From the NCBI GenBank assembly GCA_965659685.1, contig CBFHXB010000011.1, positions 18,424 through 82,423 on the forward strand: a stretch of 64,000 nucleotides of DNA, written 5' to 3'. Source of the DNA: MGIIa-L3 sp11892u (GTDB lineage: Archaea; Thermoplasmatota; Poseidoniia; Poseidoniales; Poseidoniaceae). The position numbers and the translations under genes were made by a program. The stretch's first letter is position 1. Each line of letters starts with the position of its first letter. Positions 25,645 to 34,009 of the stretch are shown piece after piece. The notes below the pieces were generated by a model. It did no database searches and had not been told where the DNA came from. It saw only the letters and a list, made by a program, of their open reading frames with translations.

Positions 25645-26589
25645 TCAAGACCATGTTTTGAGGATGGATTCGACGCCTCGCGCGAGTGCTGGCCCGCCTT
25701 GGATGACACCGCGGGGGTTCGGCAGGCTTCCCGTCGCATGCACGCCGTCGACGAAACTGGAGAGCCTGTGAATGGCGCCGCCGGTAAACAGTCCGTGGCA
25801 ACACGCAGCGTGCACCGCGGTCGCGCCTTGGCTGCGGAGGGCATCTGCTGCACGGCAGATGGTGCCGCCTGTGGCGATCATGTCGTCGACGATGGCCACC
25901 ACCTTGCCGTCGACGTCCAAGTCCTTCGCCTTGTGAACGATGGTGCGGGCATCAATTCGCGTCTTTTCCAGATAAGAGAACCCGCAGCCAATGGCTTCCG
26001 CGACCGCTGAAGCACGGTCGATGGCACCTTTGTCGGGAGAGAGGACGAAGTCAGGTTTGACCGTGTCTTGGAGGTGAGCGGCGAGTTCGGGCATCGCGCT
26101 CGTGAAAGCGACGGGGACAGGGAGGTCTTCCAGCACGGCGGGAGCGTGAAGATCGAGCACGACCATTGCGTCACAATGGGCGGCAAGCAACCGACCGATG
26201 GCCTTGGCCGAAATCGGTTCACCTGGTTTGAAGCGCTTGTCTTGTCGGGCATAGCCATAGTAAGGGACGGCCAAAATCACGCCAGATCCGACGTCATCCA
26301 TGGCTTGGGGGCCGATATTTCGCAAATTTTCCATGTTTCCCGCCCGGAGGTCCCGGATCAAGTCCAGGAGAAGCAGGGTTTCCACGATGCCAGCGTCTGG
26401 AAAGGTGTTCGACACCACGACGACAGGCTCGCTTCGAATGGCCTCAATGTGCTCTTCTGGCATCCTGACGTAGCCTTCCGTGTCGGGGAAGCGTCGTGAT
26501 TCGGCATGGATGTGGGTCCAACCAAGGCTGGTGGCCAATTCCTCCGCGATGGCCCGCGCGTTGCTGCTGGAGACGACCGCCACGAGCAT
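25645..26589 (-). CDS. prs: Ribose-phosphate pyrophosphokinase (PRPP synthetase)
   Basis: Makes PRPP from ribose 5-phosphate and ATP for nucleotide, His and Trp synthesis. 314 residues. The metal/ATP loop is VVLDLHAPA (about 141-149). The PRPP-binding motif is VVAIVDDMIATGGT (about residues 226-239). The SPDKGAIDRA flexible loop region lies between. The ATG at 26589 begins MLVAVVSSSNARAIAEELA, a proper first strand. Sits between tRNA-Ile and the L7Ae operon on the same strand. Confidence 0.95.
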   Translation of the reverse strand: MLVAVVSSSNARAIAEELATSLGWTHIHAESRRFPDTEGYVRMPEEHIEAIRSEPVVVVSNTFPDAGIVETLLLLDLIRDLRAGNMENLRNIGPQAMDDVGSGVILAVPYYGYARQDKRFKPGEPISAKAIGRLLAAHCDAMVVLDLHAPAVLEDLPVPVAFTSAMPELAAHLQDTVKPDFVLSPDKGAIDRASAVAEAIGCGFSYLEKTRIDARTIVHKAKDLDVDGKVVAIVDDMIATGGTICRAADALRSQGATAVHAACCHGLFTGGAIHRLSSFVDGVHATGSLPNPRGVIQGGPALARGVESILKTWS

Positions 26590-26634
26590 GGCTTCAACCG
26601 GCGCTTCAAGGGCTTTCCCGTGAGAGGTGGTGAG

Positions 26635-26708
26635 TGCGCGAGGCAGGACTCGAACCTGCGACCTCCCGGTTATCAGCCGGGTGCTCCAACCGACTAAGCT
26701 ACCCGCGC
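26635..26708 (-). tRNA. tRNA-Ile (GAT)
   Basis: Acceptor GCGCGGG pairs with CTCGCGC (one G-T pair), the anticodon stem CCCGG pairs with CCGGG around loop CTGATAA (anticodon GAT), and the T arm is GCAGG-TTCGAGT-CCTGC. 74 bases, no intron, CCA not encoded. Confidence 0.95.
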
Positions 26709-26759
26709 TTGGGCAGGACGCCGACCTGACGTGCCATCAAAAGGATGACGGTGAGGCAA

Positions 26760-27353
26760 TCACTCAAATTCAGAGGCGTCCATTTCGTTGAGCGTGATGT
26801 AGGACGGCAACTGCATGGCCCGTTCAAAGGTGCGGCCAAGGACCACTTCATCGAGCCGATCACGGGTACGTGCGATGGCCGTGAGGGGAAGCCGGACGGT
26901 CTCTCCGAGCTCGAAACGCTGCTGGACGCCGACGCGAAGGGTGACGATGAATCCCTTGTAGGTGCGCTTGACTTTCAGGAGGCCGGTGATGATGCCGACT
27001 TCGTTGCCCTGGTTGTCCAAGACCGCACGGTCGAGCATTTCGTCGGGTGCGTAGAGCTGTTCGTCGATGCGCACGGTGTTGCGCCAGCGACGCTGGAGTT
27101 CGCGCATGGACTTGGAGAGGCGTACGGAGCCGTCGTCGTTGATGCTGTGAACAAGCTCCTTGGGAAGGGGTGCAAATTCAGCAGGCTTGCGCATGAATTC
27201 GCCCGCCACGTCCGTTTCGACCAGAAGGCGAACGGATCGCACACGTGATTCGTTGGGGTGGTGACGTTCCCCGATGATGGTGCCCACTTTGGTGTCCTTG
27301 ACGTACACGTCGCGTTGCATCAATTCCTGGATGTGGTAGTCTGTTGGTGCCAT
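26760..27353 (-). CDS. PRC-barrel-domain protein
   Basis: 197 residues. Two PRC-barrel-like beta modules: about 7-75 (ELMQRDVYVKDTKVGTIIGE then VRLLVETD) and about 100-165 (MLDRAVLDNQGNEVGIITGL then VTLRVGVQQRF). PRC barrels occur in RimM and in archaeal proteins tied to RNA or cell division (CdpB). No further motif. The ATG at 27353 follows GGGAAGGGAG. A TATA-like ACATTAAG lies 41 bases upstream. Confidence 0.65.
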   Translation of the reverse strand: MAPTDYHIQELMQRDVYVKDTKVGTIIGERHHPNESRVRSVRLLVETDVAGEFMRKPAEFAPLPKELVHSINDDGSVRLSKSMRELQRRWRNTVRIDEQLYAPDEMLDRAVLDNQGNEVGIITGLLKVKRTYKGFIVTLRVGVQQRFELGETVRLPLTAIARTRDRLDEVVLGRTFERAMQLPSYITLNEMDASEFE

Positions 27354-27422
27354 GTTCTCCCTTCCCGTTGCACCGCCTGTGCTGAGGGGGACACTTAATG
27401 TCTTCGACGGATAATGTAACTG

Positions 27423-27438
27423 TTCAATTAGGAATACG
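27423..27438 (+). repeat. CAATTG-element half copy A
   Basis: TTCAATTAGGAATACG differs by a single inserted A from the half-element inside uvrB (TTCAATTGGAATACG at 29633-29647). Confidence 0.5.
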
Positions 27439-27660
27439 CAGTTAGTGACGAAGAATCAATTGGAAATCGCCGATAATCGGCATGTCGCATAATCCATTTC
27501 CATAAGTAAATCGCGGCATCTTTCATTTCTGAACGAGGTGAAATTCCAATTGGGCTTTCCTCATTCTTCACCACGCGTAGGCGGGCCCGTCCGATCGGTG
27601 CCGGGGTGGGGTCGCCTGGCCGGTAGATTTCGACCTAATAATCGATAGTTTAAGCGAATT

Positions 27661-27675
27661 TTCAATTGGAAAACG
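27661..27675 (+). repeat. CAATTG-element half copy D
   Basis: TTCAATTGGAAAACG matches the right half of the uvrB copy with one change. Its CAATTGGAAAACG matches the ubiD copy (34318-34330, minus strand) exactly. It lies about 60 bases before the start codon at 27735. Confidence 0.5.
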
Positions 27676-27734
27676 GCATATTTCGTTTTTCGTCATGTCG
27701 GCGAACTCATAGAGGCGGGCGAAGGTGGACGGGC

Positions 27735-28424
27735 ATGGCCGCCGTGGACCTGCGTGGACTTCATCCGCGCTTTTCCGCGACCGTGATGCTCCATGCAGCC
27801 CGCAAAGGCCACCCTGTTGCTGGCGTAACGGAGGCCGCCAGGCAACTTGCCCGGGTGCGTGACCCACTGGGTTTGTCTTCGCTCATTGAGGAAGAGGATG
27901 CCACTGCACGTTTGTCCGGTCCAGGGGACGGGTCCCGTTTCGAAGTGGAGCGAGACGGGCGCGTGCTGCAGGTGTGCCCCATCGACGTGATTCCTACGCT
28001 CACGGCAAGTTTCTGGCCCGATCTCTTGCTTGATGCTGATGCGAGGGCCGGTTGGTGGGTGGCCGAGCATGACCTTGTCGAGGCTCTGTTGAGCCTCGCA
28101 GCACACCCGGTGCCAGAAGGACGCCTCGTCCTCAGCGGTCGGAGGCGTTGGCAGGCCACTGAGTTGATGCACGAGGCCGCCCTCCTGCACCGACGCTGGG
28201 AGCAAGGGCAAGTCGGTGCCTTCTCGGTCGAGGTGTTGGCTGAACCTCAGCGTCCACCTGTCCGGGTTGAACCCGTTGAATTGGACGATCAGGAGCCAGA
28301 TCTCGGACCTTTGCACCGTCTCTTGTCTGAGCACCGTTCAGAGGGTTGGCGCCCCCAGATGACGGTGCGTGAAGCCTTGATGCACCATCTGGCCCTGGTA
28401 GAGGGAGCACTCAACCGCGGGTGA
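27735..28424 (+). CDS. Unknown protein, 229 residues
   Basis: I do not recognise a family. The ATG at 27735 has AAGGTGG upstream; an in-frame TTG at 27666 lies inside a repeat element and is rejected. Soluble, Leu/Glu/Arg-rich, no transmembrane helix or Cys cluster. The N-terminal half (LRGLHPRFSATVMLHAARKG) and the long C-terminal helices (WRPQMTVREALMHHLALVEG) are well-behaved, and codon use fits the neighbours. Its last 14 bases overlap the end of convergent deoxyhypusine synthase. Confidence 0.65.
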   Translation: MAAVDLRGLHPRFSATVMLHAARKGHPVAGVTEAARQLARVRDPLGLSSLIEEEDATARLSGPGDGSRFEVERDGRVLQVCPIDVIPTLTASFWPDLLLDADARAGWWVAEHDLVEALLSLAAHPVPEGRLVLSGRRRWQATELMHEAALLHRRWEQGQVGAFSVEVLAEPQRPPVRVEPVELDDQEPDLGPLHRLLSEHRSEGWRPQMTVREALMHHLALVEGALNRG

Positions 28425-29418
28425 ACAAATCTGCACCGAGGAGCGGAAGCAGCACACTGGCATCTCCCTCGACACAGACGTTCGGAGCTTCAGGTCGCAT
28501 TTTGCCCCAGGAAATGGCTTCACGGAGCCGTGCTCCTGACAGGGAACCGTCGTGTTCAGGAGCCGTCGTGATGTACACGGCAGCGTCAAGTCCGCCTCGG
28601 TATTGGTTCCACCAAATCACGTGATGCTTGGAAATTCCACCACCGACCATCAGGGCGTTTGAGGTCTCCACGTCCCAGGTCAGGTCGCTCATGACCTGCT
28701 CGTCGGCCAAGGTGTCGATGTGGAAGTCCCGGTACTTCTGCCGGAACATGAACAATTGAGCTCCAATGGATCCATCGGTGATGCCAGGGATGCAGACGGG
28801 GATGCGGTGCTTGGCCGCCCAATAGATCAGCGAATCTTCCGTACCGATTCGTTCACCCAAGGCCCACACCAAGTGGATGGAGCCGAAGCCGAGCCATGCG
28901 TCTGCTCCGGTCAAGCCGGTCTGCTCAAGCCGCTCCTTGCGGATGTCCTCGAGCGCAGGCATGACCACAGATTCGATGATCTCACCGTACGAGGAGGTTG
29001 GGACGATGACGTTGCCCAAGCGCATCAGATCGTGCTCACCAAGCTCGATGTCGTCCAATTCGAAGGCGCCGTGGTAATACGCTGCATGCGCTCGCGCGAT
29101 GTCATGATCGAGCGTACCGCAGGTCGTTGAGACCACGTTGAACATCTTCCTGCGCAAGGCTTCCACGAAGAATCCGCGGGTTCCGGTCGCGCACAAGCAT
29201 GCGGGGAAGGACAGCCAGTTCAGCATCTGTGCTGGGTCGTGATCGGCTTCGCTCAAGGCATGGTCCATGTCGCGAAGGATGTCTCGCGCCATCGCCAGTT
29301 TCGTGGCCGTGAAGCCGCCTGCTGAGGCCATTTGGTCGAGCAGCCCCTTCGGTGAGGTGGCGTTCGAAAAGTCGTAATCGACCACGGGCACGTCGAACTG
29401 GTCTGGGTCAATGGCCAT
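28411..29418 (-). CDS. dys: Deoxyhypusine synthase
   Basis: Transfers a butylamine group from spermidine to a Lys of aIF5A, the first step of hypusine formation. About 335 residues. Catalytic-Lys region GGGISKHH at about residue 266, then the substrate-binding AAVYITTAPEHDGSLSGA and ISWGK segment near the C-terminus. NAD-site features include the TCGTLDHDIARAH region. The ATG at 29418 begins the conserved part; an ATG at 29463 would overlap the uvrB stop. Lies directly behind uvrB on the same strand. Confidence 0.93.
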   Translation of the reverse strand: MAIDPDQFDVPVVDYDFSNATSPKGLLDQMASAGGFTATKLAMARDILRDMDHALSEADHDPAQMLNWLSFPACLCATGTRGFFVEALRRKMFNVVSTTCGTLDHDIARAHAAYYHGAFELDDIELGEHDLMRLGNVIVPTSSYGEIIESVVMPALEDIRKERLEQTGLTGADAWLGFGSIHLVWALGERIGTEDSLIYWAAKHRIPVCIPGITDGSIGAQLFMFRQKYRDFHIDTLADEQVMSDLTWDVETSNALMVGGGISKHHVIWWNQYRGGLDAAVYITTAPEHDGSLSGARLREAISWGKMRPEAPNVCVEGDASVLLPLLGADLFTRG

Positions 29419-29443
29419 GTTTCGGCCTCGACTGTGCTCGTTT

Positions 29444-31864
29444 TCAATCAATCCCTGCGCCATCGAGCCGGTCACGGATCGTCATCAACCGGTCACGGAG
29501 CCGAGCGGCCTCTTCGAAATCAAGGGCCCGTGCAGCGTCTTCCATCGCTGCTTTGAATTCAGCGGCCAGGTCGACCAAGGCTTCCTTTGAGGTGGGAAAA
29601 TCTTCGTCATGTTCCAATTGAGAAATTGAATGTTCAATTGGAATACGCTGGTCACTGTCCGCCGTGTTGTTGCTTGGCAAAAAGGCCGCAGCAGGGCCGT
29701 CTGCACGCCCACCACGCTTCGCCACCAAACGTTTCCCACCACGGGAAGTGGTGGTGCCTTCGAGGAGGCCCTCTGATTCTTGGCCCATTTGTGGAAGGGC
29801 CTTGACGATGGTGCGGGGTACAATGCCACGCCGTTCGTTGTCCTCGTGTTGCCGCTGGCGACGTTCCAAGGTTTGGCGGATGGCTCCGGTCATGGCAGGC
29901 GAAACGCTGTCGGCGTAGAGAAGGACGGATCCGTTGGCGTTTCGCGCAGCACGCCCGATGGTTTGCAAGAGCGATCGCTCGTTGCGAAGGAAGCCCTGAC
30001 GGTCCGCGTCGAAAATCGCCACCAAGCTGACCTCAGGAATGTCCAATCCCTCTCGGAGCAGGTTGATGCCGACAATGACGTCAATGAGGCCCAAGCGCAA
30101 CGCGTTGATGATCTCGGTGCGTTCGATGGTGTCGATTTCCGAGTGGAGGTGGTGCGCCTTCACGCCCATTCGGCTGAGGTATGCGGCGACCTCTTCGGCG
30201 AATTTGATCGTCAGGACGGTCACCAAGGTCCGCTCCCCACGGTCGATTCTGGCGTTGATTTCTGAGAGCAAGTCGGCCACTTGCCCTTCAGTGGGTCGAA
30301 CTTCAATGCCCGGATCCAACAAGCCCGTCGGTCGAATTTCCATGCGTGGCAAGTGGTCAATCGTTTGCAGCATTTCGTACATCGACGGCGAGCCCTGGAT
30401 TTTCTTGGCCACGTCCGCGGGCCCAGCGCCGCCCCTGGAAGCGACGTGAAGCAGGCCTTCAGGCACCGGTTGACCGGTCACCTCACACAGGTGCCGCAAT
30501 TCGCGCTCGCCCGGTGTTGCAGAGACGTAGACCATTTGCGGGACAAGGCCTTGGAATTCTGGAATTTTCAGCGGCCGGTTGTCCGCGGCCGAAGGCAATC
30601 GGAAGCCGTGCTCAATGAGGTTCTCTTTGCGTGCCCTGTCCCCGTGGTACATGCCTCCTACTTGCGGGAGGGTCACGTGCGACTCGTCCATGATGACCAG
30701 GAAACGGGTGGGGTCGCCATGGAATTGACGCGCGCAGGCCGCAAAGAAGTCGAGCAAACAATACGGTCGTTCGCCTGCTTCACGGCCGTCGAAATGCCGT
30801 GAATAATTCTCGATGGCCAAACAGTGTCCGACTTCCCGCAGCATCTCAAGGTCGTACTCTGTGCGTTGTTCCAAGCGATGGCGCTTCACCTGCTCTTTCG
30901 TTCCGTCGAAGTACCGCAGCCGGTCGTTCAGTTCGCTTTCAATCCGCTCAAGCGCGATTTCGAACCGCTCCGGGCTGGTCATGAAGAACTCCTTCGGGTG
31001 AATCCAAGCCTCTTCCAAGGCGTCGAGCACCTCCCAACTGACCGGATCGCACACGGAGACGGCGATGACGCCATCGAAGTCGAATCGAATGCGAAGTGGA
31101 TCGTCGCGGCTCGGCATCCATACGTCAAGCACTTCGCCACGCAAGCGGGCTTGGCCGCGTTCGAGGTCGGTGTTGGTGCGGGCGTACTGCAGCCCGACCA
31201 AAGCCCGCATCAAGTCCTGCGGTTCGATGGCCTGGCCCACGTGCACCCTGAGGTGGTGCTCCAGGAAGGTTTCGGGCGGATTGAGGCCGTAAATGCACGA
31301 CACGGAGGAGACGATGACACAATCTGGGCGTGAGACCAAACTTGCGACTGCGGAGAAGCGCTCCTGTTCGATTCGCTCGTTGATGGAGAGCTCCTTGTCG
31401 ATGTACAGGTCTCGCTTGGGCAGGTAGGCTTCGGGTTGGTAGTAGTCGTAGTGTGAAACGAAGTATTCAACGGCGTTTTCAGGGAAATAGCCGGCAATCT
31501 CGTGGTGCAATTGCCGAGCAAGCGTCTTGTTGTGCGAGATGATCAACGTTGGGAGGTTGAGCCGTTCGATGACGTTGGCCATGGCGAAGGTCTTGCCTGA
31601 GCCGGTCACGCCAAGCAGCACACAGCGCTCTTGCCCTCCCTCGATTTGCTGCACGAGTTGTTCGATTGCTTCGGGTTGATCGCCCGCCGGTGCATGTTCG
31701 GAATGAAGGCGAAAGCGGCTCACGTCAGGACTCAGGTGTTCCAACGAAGCGCCTTCGAGCGCTCGTGAGAGGTCAAAGGGGTCCCGTTCCTGAAGGTCCA
31801 CCTCGCCCACGTCGAGGTTGGCACGGGCCTCGAAGGACCCGTCGTCGTCCCATTCGTCGACCAC
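29444..31864 (-). CDS. uvrB: UvrB excinuclease subunit, extended form
   Basis: DNA-damage-loading helicase subunit of UvrABC nucleotide excision repair. 806 residues against about 670 for bacterial UvrB. Walker A LLGVTGSGKTF (about 84-94), the beta-hairpin region SHYDYYQPEAYLP (about 139-151), DESHVTLPQV (Walker B), helicase motifs V/VI (INLLREGLDIPEVSL, QTIGRAARN), and a C-terminal UVR motif (AALDFEEAARLRDRL type). Extra length lies at the N-terminus (about 45 residues) and in a linker before the UVR motif (about 695-765). A CAATTG element is embedded in frame in that linker. GTG start. UvrABC in archaea is generally of bacterial origin; uvrA and uvrC are not in this window. Confidence 0.95.
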   Translation of the reverse strand: MVDEWDDDGSFEARANLDVGEVDLQERDPFDLSRALEGASLEHLSPDVSRFRLHSEHAPAGDQPEAIEQLVQQIEGGQERCVLLGVTGSGKTFAMANVIERLNLPTLIISHNKTLARQLHHEIAGYFPENAVEYFVSHYDYYQPEAYLPKRDLYIDKELSINERIEQERFSAVASLVSRPDCVIVSSVSCIYGLNPPETFLEHHLRVHVGQAIEPQDLMRALVGLQYARTNTDLERGQARLRGEVLDVWMPSRDDPLRIRFDFDGVIAVSVCDPVSWEVLDALEEAWIHPKEFFMTSPERFEIALERIESELNDRLRYFDGTKEQVKRHRLEQRTEYDLEMLREVGHCLAIENYSRHFDGREAGERPYCLLDFFAACARQFHGDPTRFLVIMDESHVTLPQVGGMYHGDRARKENLIEHGFRLPSAADNRPLKIPEFQGLVPQMVYVSATPGERELRHLCEVTGQPVPEGLLHVASRGGAGPADVAKKIQGSPSMYEMLQTIDHLPRMEIRPTGLLDPGIEVRPTEGQVADLLSEINARIDRGERTLVTVLTIKFAEEVAAYLSRMGVKAHHLHSEIDTIERTEIINALRLGLIDVIVGINLLREGLDIPEVSLVAIFDADRQGFLRNERSLLQTIGRAARNANGSVLLYADSVSPAMTGAIRQTLERRQRQHEDNERRGIVPRTIVKALPQMGQESEGLLEGTTTSRGGKRLVAKRGGRADGPAAAFLPSNNTADSDQRIPIEHSISQLEHDEDFPTSKEALVDLAAEFKAAMEDAARALDFEEAARLRDRLMTIRDRLDGAGID
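29614..29647 (+). repeat. Full CAATTG element inside uvrB
   Basis: CCAATTGAGAAAT (29614-29626) is followed after 8 bases by CAATTGGAATACG (29635-29647). The same arrangement occurs on the opposite strand relative to the host gene in ubiD (34318-34352). Strongly AT-rich within a GC-rich gene. Confidence 0.6.
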
Positions 31865-31905
31865 GCTTCATGGCGGTCGGGCGCCGGTTTGAACCCTTGT
31901 GGGGT

Positions 31906-32637
31906 TCAGGGAAGGTACAGCCCACCGTTCACGTGGAGCACGGCACCGGTCATGTAGGCGCTGTCGTCGCCGATGAGGAAGGACACCGCTCCCGCCATGT
32001 CTTCGGGAGAACCAAGGCGACGCAAGGGCACTTCCGCCTCGCGTGTTTCACGCTTCTGGGGGGTATCGGCGGCGAGCAGGTCCGTGTCGACGTAGCCAGG
32101 TGCAAGCACGTTGACACGTTGCCCTCTCGGACCCGCTTCTTGGGCGAGCGAGCGTGCCCATGCTTGCAGGGCTGCTTTGGACGCGCTGTAATCGGCGCCA
32201 TGCGGGGACCCTCGTGTGCCAAGTTGTGAGCCGACCACGACGATTCGGGCGCCGTCGGAAAGATGGGGTTGAACCGCCGCCCAGACGAGGAAGGCGCCAC
32301 GGAAATTCACGTTCATGGTCCGATCCAGTTGTGCGAGGTCGAGGTCACTGGCCGGAACCCGGTCGTACCTTCCATGGTTCAACACCAAGGCCTGCACGGT
32401 GCGGGCCATCCACGGGTGGCTGGCCAGCAAGGCCACTTCGTCCTCTGCTGCACAATCGATCTTGACCGCCAAGGCATCACCACCCGATTCTCGGATGGCG
32501 TCAACGACAAACTCGGCCGGACGGGACGACGTCGTGTAGGTGAGCAGGACGTCGAATCCATCCTTTGCCAACCGCTTACAGACCGCTGCACCGATGCCGC
32601 GGCCTCCACCAGTGACCAAGGCCACGGGGCGGCTCAC
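31906..32637 (-). CDS. Short-chain dehydrogenase/reductase (FabG-like)
   Basis: NAD(P)-dependent SDR of 243 residues. Rossmann motif TGGGRGIG (about residues 9-16), the NHGRYD region (diverged NAG motif, about 86), catalytic Ser in VVVGSQLG, and catalytic YSASK (Tyr/Lys, about 150-154). The C-terminus YMTGAVLHVNGG is typical of the FabG-like class, which reduces 3-oxoacyl or related substrates. GTG start. It overlaps nothing upstream; its end lies 41 bases past uvrB's start. Exact substrate unknown. Confidence 0.88.
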   Translation of the reverse strand: MSRPVALVTGGGRGIGAAVCKRLAKDGFDVLLTYTTSSRPAEFVVDAIRESGGDALAVKIDCAAEDEVALLASHPWMARTVQALVLNHGRYDRVPASDLDLAQLDRTMNVNFRGAFLVWAAVQPHLSDGARIVVVGSQLGTRGSPHGADYSASKAALQAWARSLAQEAGPRGQRVNVLAPGYVDTDLLAADTPQKRETREAEVPLRRLGSPEDMAGAVSFLIGDDSAYMTGAVLHVNGGLYLP

Positions 32638-33032
32638 GCCTGTTCCTCCGTGTGCTTGGAGAGGATGGCCCCAAGTTCGGGGGGCGTCCAGCCTTCGGGC
32701 TTCATGACTTTCCCGTCCTCTCTGCGGAGGACCTTTCCGTCCACCAGTTTGGCCATGTTCGAACGATGGACTTCGGCGAAGGCCTCGTCGTAGAGGTGAT
32801 GCAGGCCGTGGTTGATGACCGAGCCCGCGAGGATGTAGCCGATGTCCGCCAGCGCGTCGAGGACTTCGACCAAATCACCGTCTGCCAAGGCTTGGGCGTA
32901 TTCCTCCACTTCTTCACGCAGGAGCTTGACGCGCAGTTCGGCCAAGTCCTCCGGGCCAAGTCCTGGCGCGTCCAACTTCGGGATCTCGAAGGCCTGATTG
33001 AACTCCAGCAGGGCCGTCAGCATCGGATTCAT
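32634..33032 (-). CDS. MazG/PRA-PH-like pyrophosphohydrolase
   Basis: 132 residues from the ATG at 33032 (ATG at 33023 also possible). All-alpha NTP-pyrophosphatase pattern: REEVEEYAQAL (ExxE metal ligands, about 40), then VLDALADIGYILAGS (second metal site with Asp) and a helical C-terminus with EVHRSNMAKL. Relatives hydrolyse non-canonical or phosphoribosyl NTPs; house-cleaning is likely. Its stop overlaps the SDR start by 4 bases, so the two are co-translated. Confidence 0.8.
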   Translation of the reverse strand: MNPMLTALLEFNQAFEIPKLDAPGLGPEDLAELRVKLLREEVEEYAQALADGDLVEVLDALADIGYILAGSVINHGLHHLYDEAFAEVHRSNMAKLVDGKVLRREDGKVMKPEGWTPPELGAILSKHTEEQA

Positions 33033-33084
33033 GCGTCGAAGCGTGACCTTGCAGCACTTGAGCAATCCGCTCCAGAGGTTCACC

Positions 33085-33993
33085 TCAATCCAGGCAAGAC
33101 CCATCGCACGGCGGCTCGGTCGCATAAGCCACGGCAAGCGCGGCGAGCAACACCCAACCGGTCAGCATGGAGACGCGGAACAGCACCGTTTGAAAATCGC
33201 CGAAACGCTTCATCCGCAGCACGACGATGACGTTGGCCAGCGCCATCACGCCCGCCGCCGCGAGGAACCAGATGCTGTCCACCGGGTCGGCGAACGCAAA
33301 GCAAGCAAACCACAACAGCGAGAGTTGGACCGTGGTTCGCGTCGTCGCACGCTCATCGAAACGTGCCGGGAAGGAGTGGATGCCTTGCGCTTTGTCGCTC
33401 TCCATGTCCATGCGGGCGTAGTTGATGTCAAAGGCCGCGATCCAAAGGGCCACGCCGAGGGAGATGGGAAGGACACTGGGCGCCCAGAGGAATTCGGTCC
33501 GTGTGGAAAACATGCCCGTGATGGCGGCCCAACCGTGCACATCGGCCGCCACCGCAACCCACGCGCCTGCAGGGGCCAAACCCAAGCACAGCCCGAGCCA
33601 AAAGTGGCACAGCCACGTGAAGCGCTTCATGTATGGATACACGACGAAGGTCAGGACGGGCAGCCAGGCCATCATCAGCGCCACGCGGTTGAGCAGACCT
33701 GCGCTGACGAGCAACATGACCAGGAAGCCTGCAGCCAACGACCATGCGGTCCTCATGCTCATGCTTCCTGAGGCGAGGTGGCGTCCTTGCGTGCGAGGGT
33801 TGGCGGCGTCAATGTCCCGGTCAATGATGCGGTTGAGGGCCATGGCCAAGCCTCGGGCGCCGACCGCTGCAAACAGAATCCAGAGCAGGTCGATGCCAGG
33901 TTCGACGTTGAATTGCATCACGGCAACGAGGTAACCGATCAGCACGAAGGGAAGGGAAAACAGGGTGTGCTCGACTTTGACGAACTCGAGCAC
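33085..33993 (-). CDS. ubiA: UbiA-family prenyltransferase
   Basis: Integral membrane enzyme joining a polyprenyl chain to an aromatic acceptor, about 302 residues with 8-9 helices. First Asp motif NRIIDRDID (prenyl-diphosphate/Mg site) at about 62; second motif SDKAQGIHSFP at about 198. The GTG at 33993 is chosen: it yields MLEFVKVEHTLFSLPF, the normal family start, and avoids overlap with ubiD that a TTG at 34062 would create. Directly follows ubiD (16-base gap), so both likely serve menaquinone-type quinone synthesis. Confidence 0.9.
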   Translation of the reverse strand: MLEFVKVEHTLFSLPFVLIGYLVAVMQFNVEPGIDLLWILFAAVGARGLAMALNRIIDRDIDAANPRTQGRHLASGSMSMRTAWSLAAGFLVMLLVSAGLLNRVALMMAWLPVLTFVVYPYMKRFTWLCHFWLGLCLGLAPAGAWVAVAADVHGWAAITGMFSTRTEFLWAPSVLPISLGVALWIAAFDINYARMDMESDKAQGIHSFPARFDERATTRTTVQLSLLWFACFAFADPVDSIWFLAAAGVMALANVIVVLRMKRFGDFQTVLFRVSMLTGWVLLAALAVAYATEPPCDGSCLD

Positions 33994-34009
33994 GCTGCGG
34001 ACGTCGATG

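Larger units (their letters stand above)
27354..27734. other. AT-rich intergenic region with four CAATTG elements
   Basis: 381 bases without a credible gene and much more AT-rich than the rest of the window. It separates divergently transcribed genes and so should hold both promoters: minus-strand ACATTAAG at 27394-27401, and a plus-strand candidate near 27646-27654 (TAGTTTAAG). It also carries four CAATTG-type half-elements at 27423-27438, 27457-27466, 27543-27553 and 27661-27675. Confidence 0.7.

Noticed and set aside
25569..25853. N-terminal extension of L7Ae
   Set aside because: It would overlap prs; the ATG at 25568 has a strong GAGGAGG site and gives the normal protein length.
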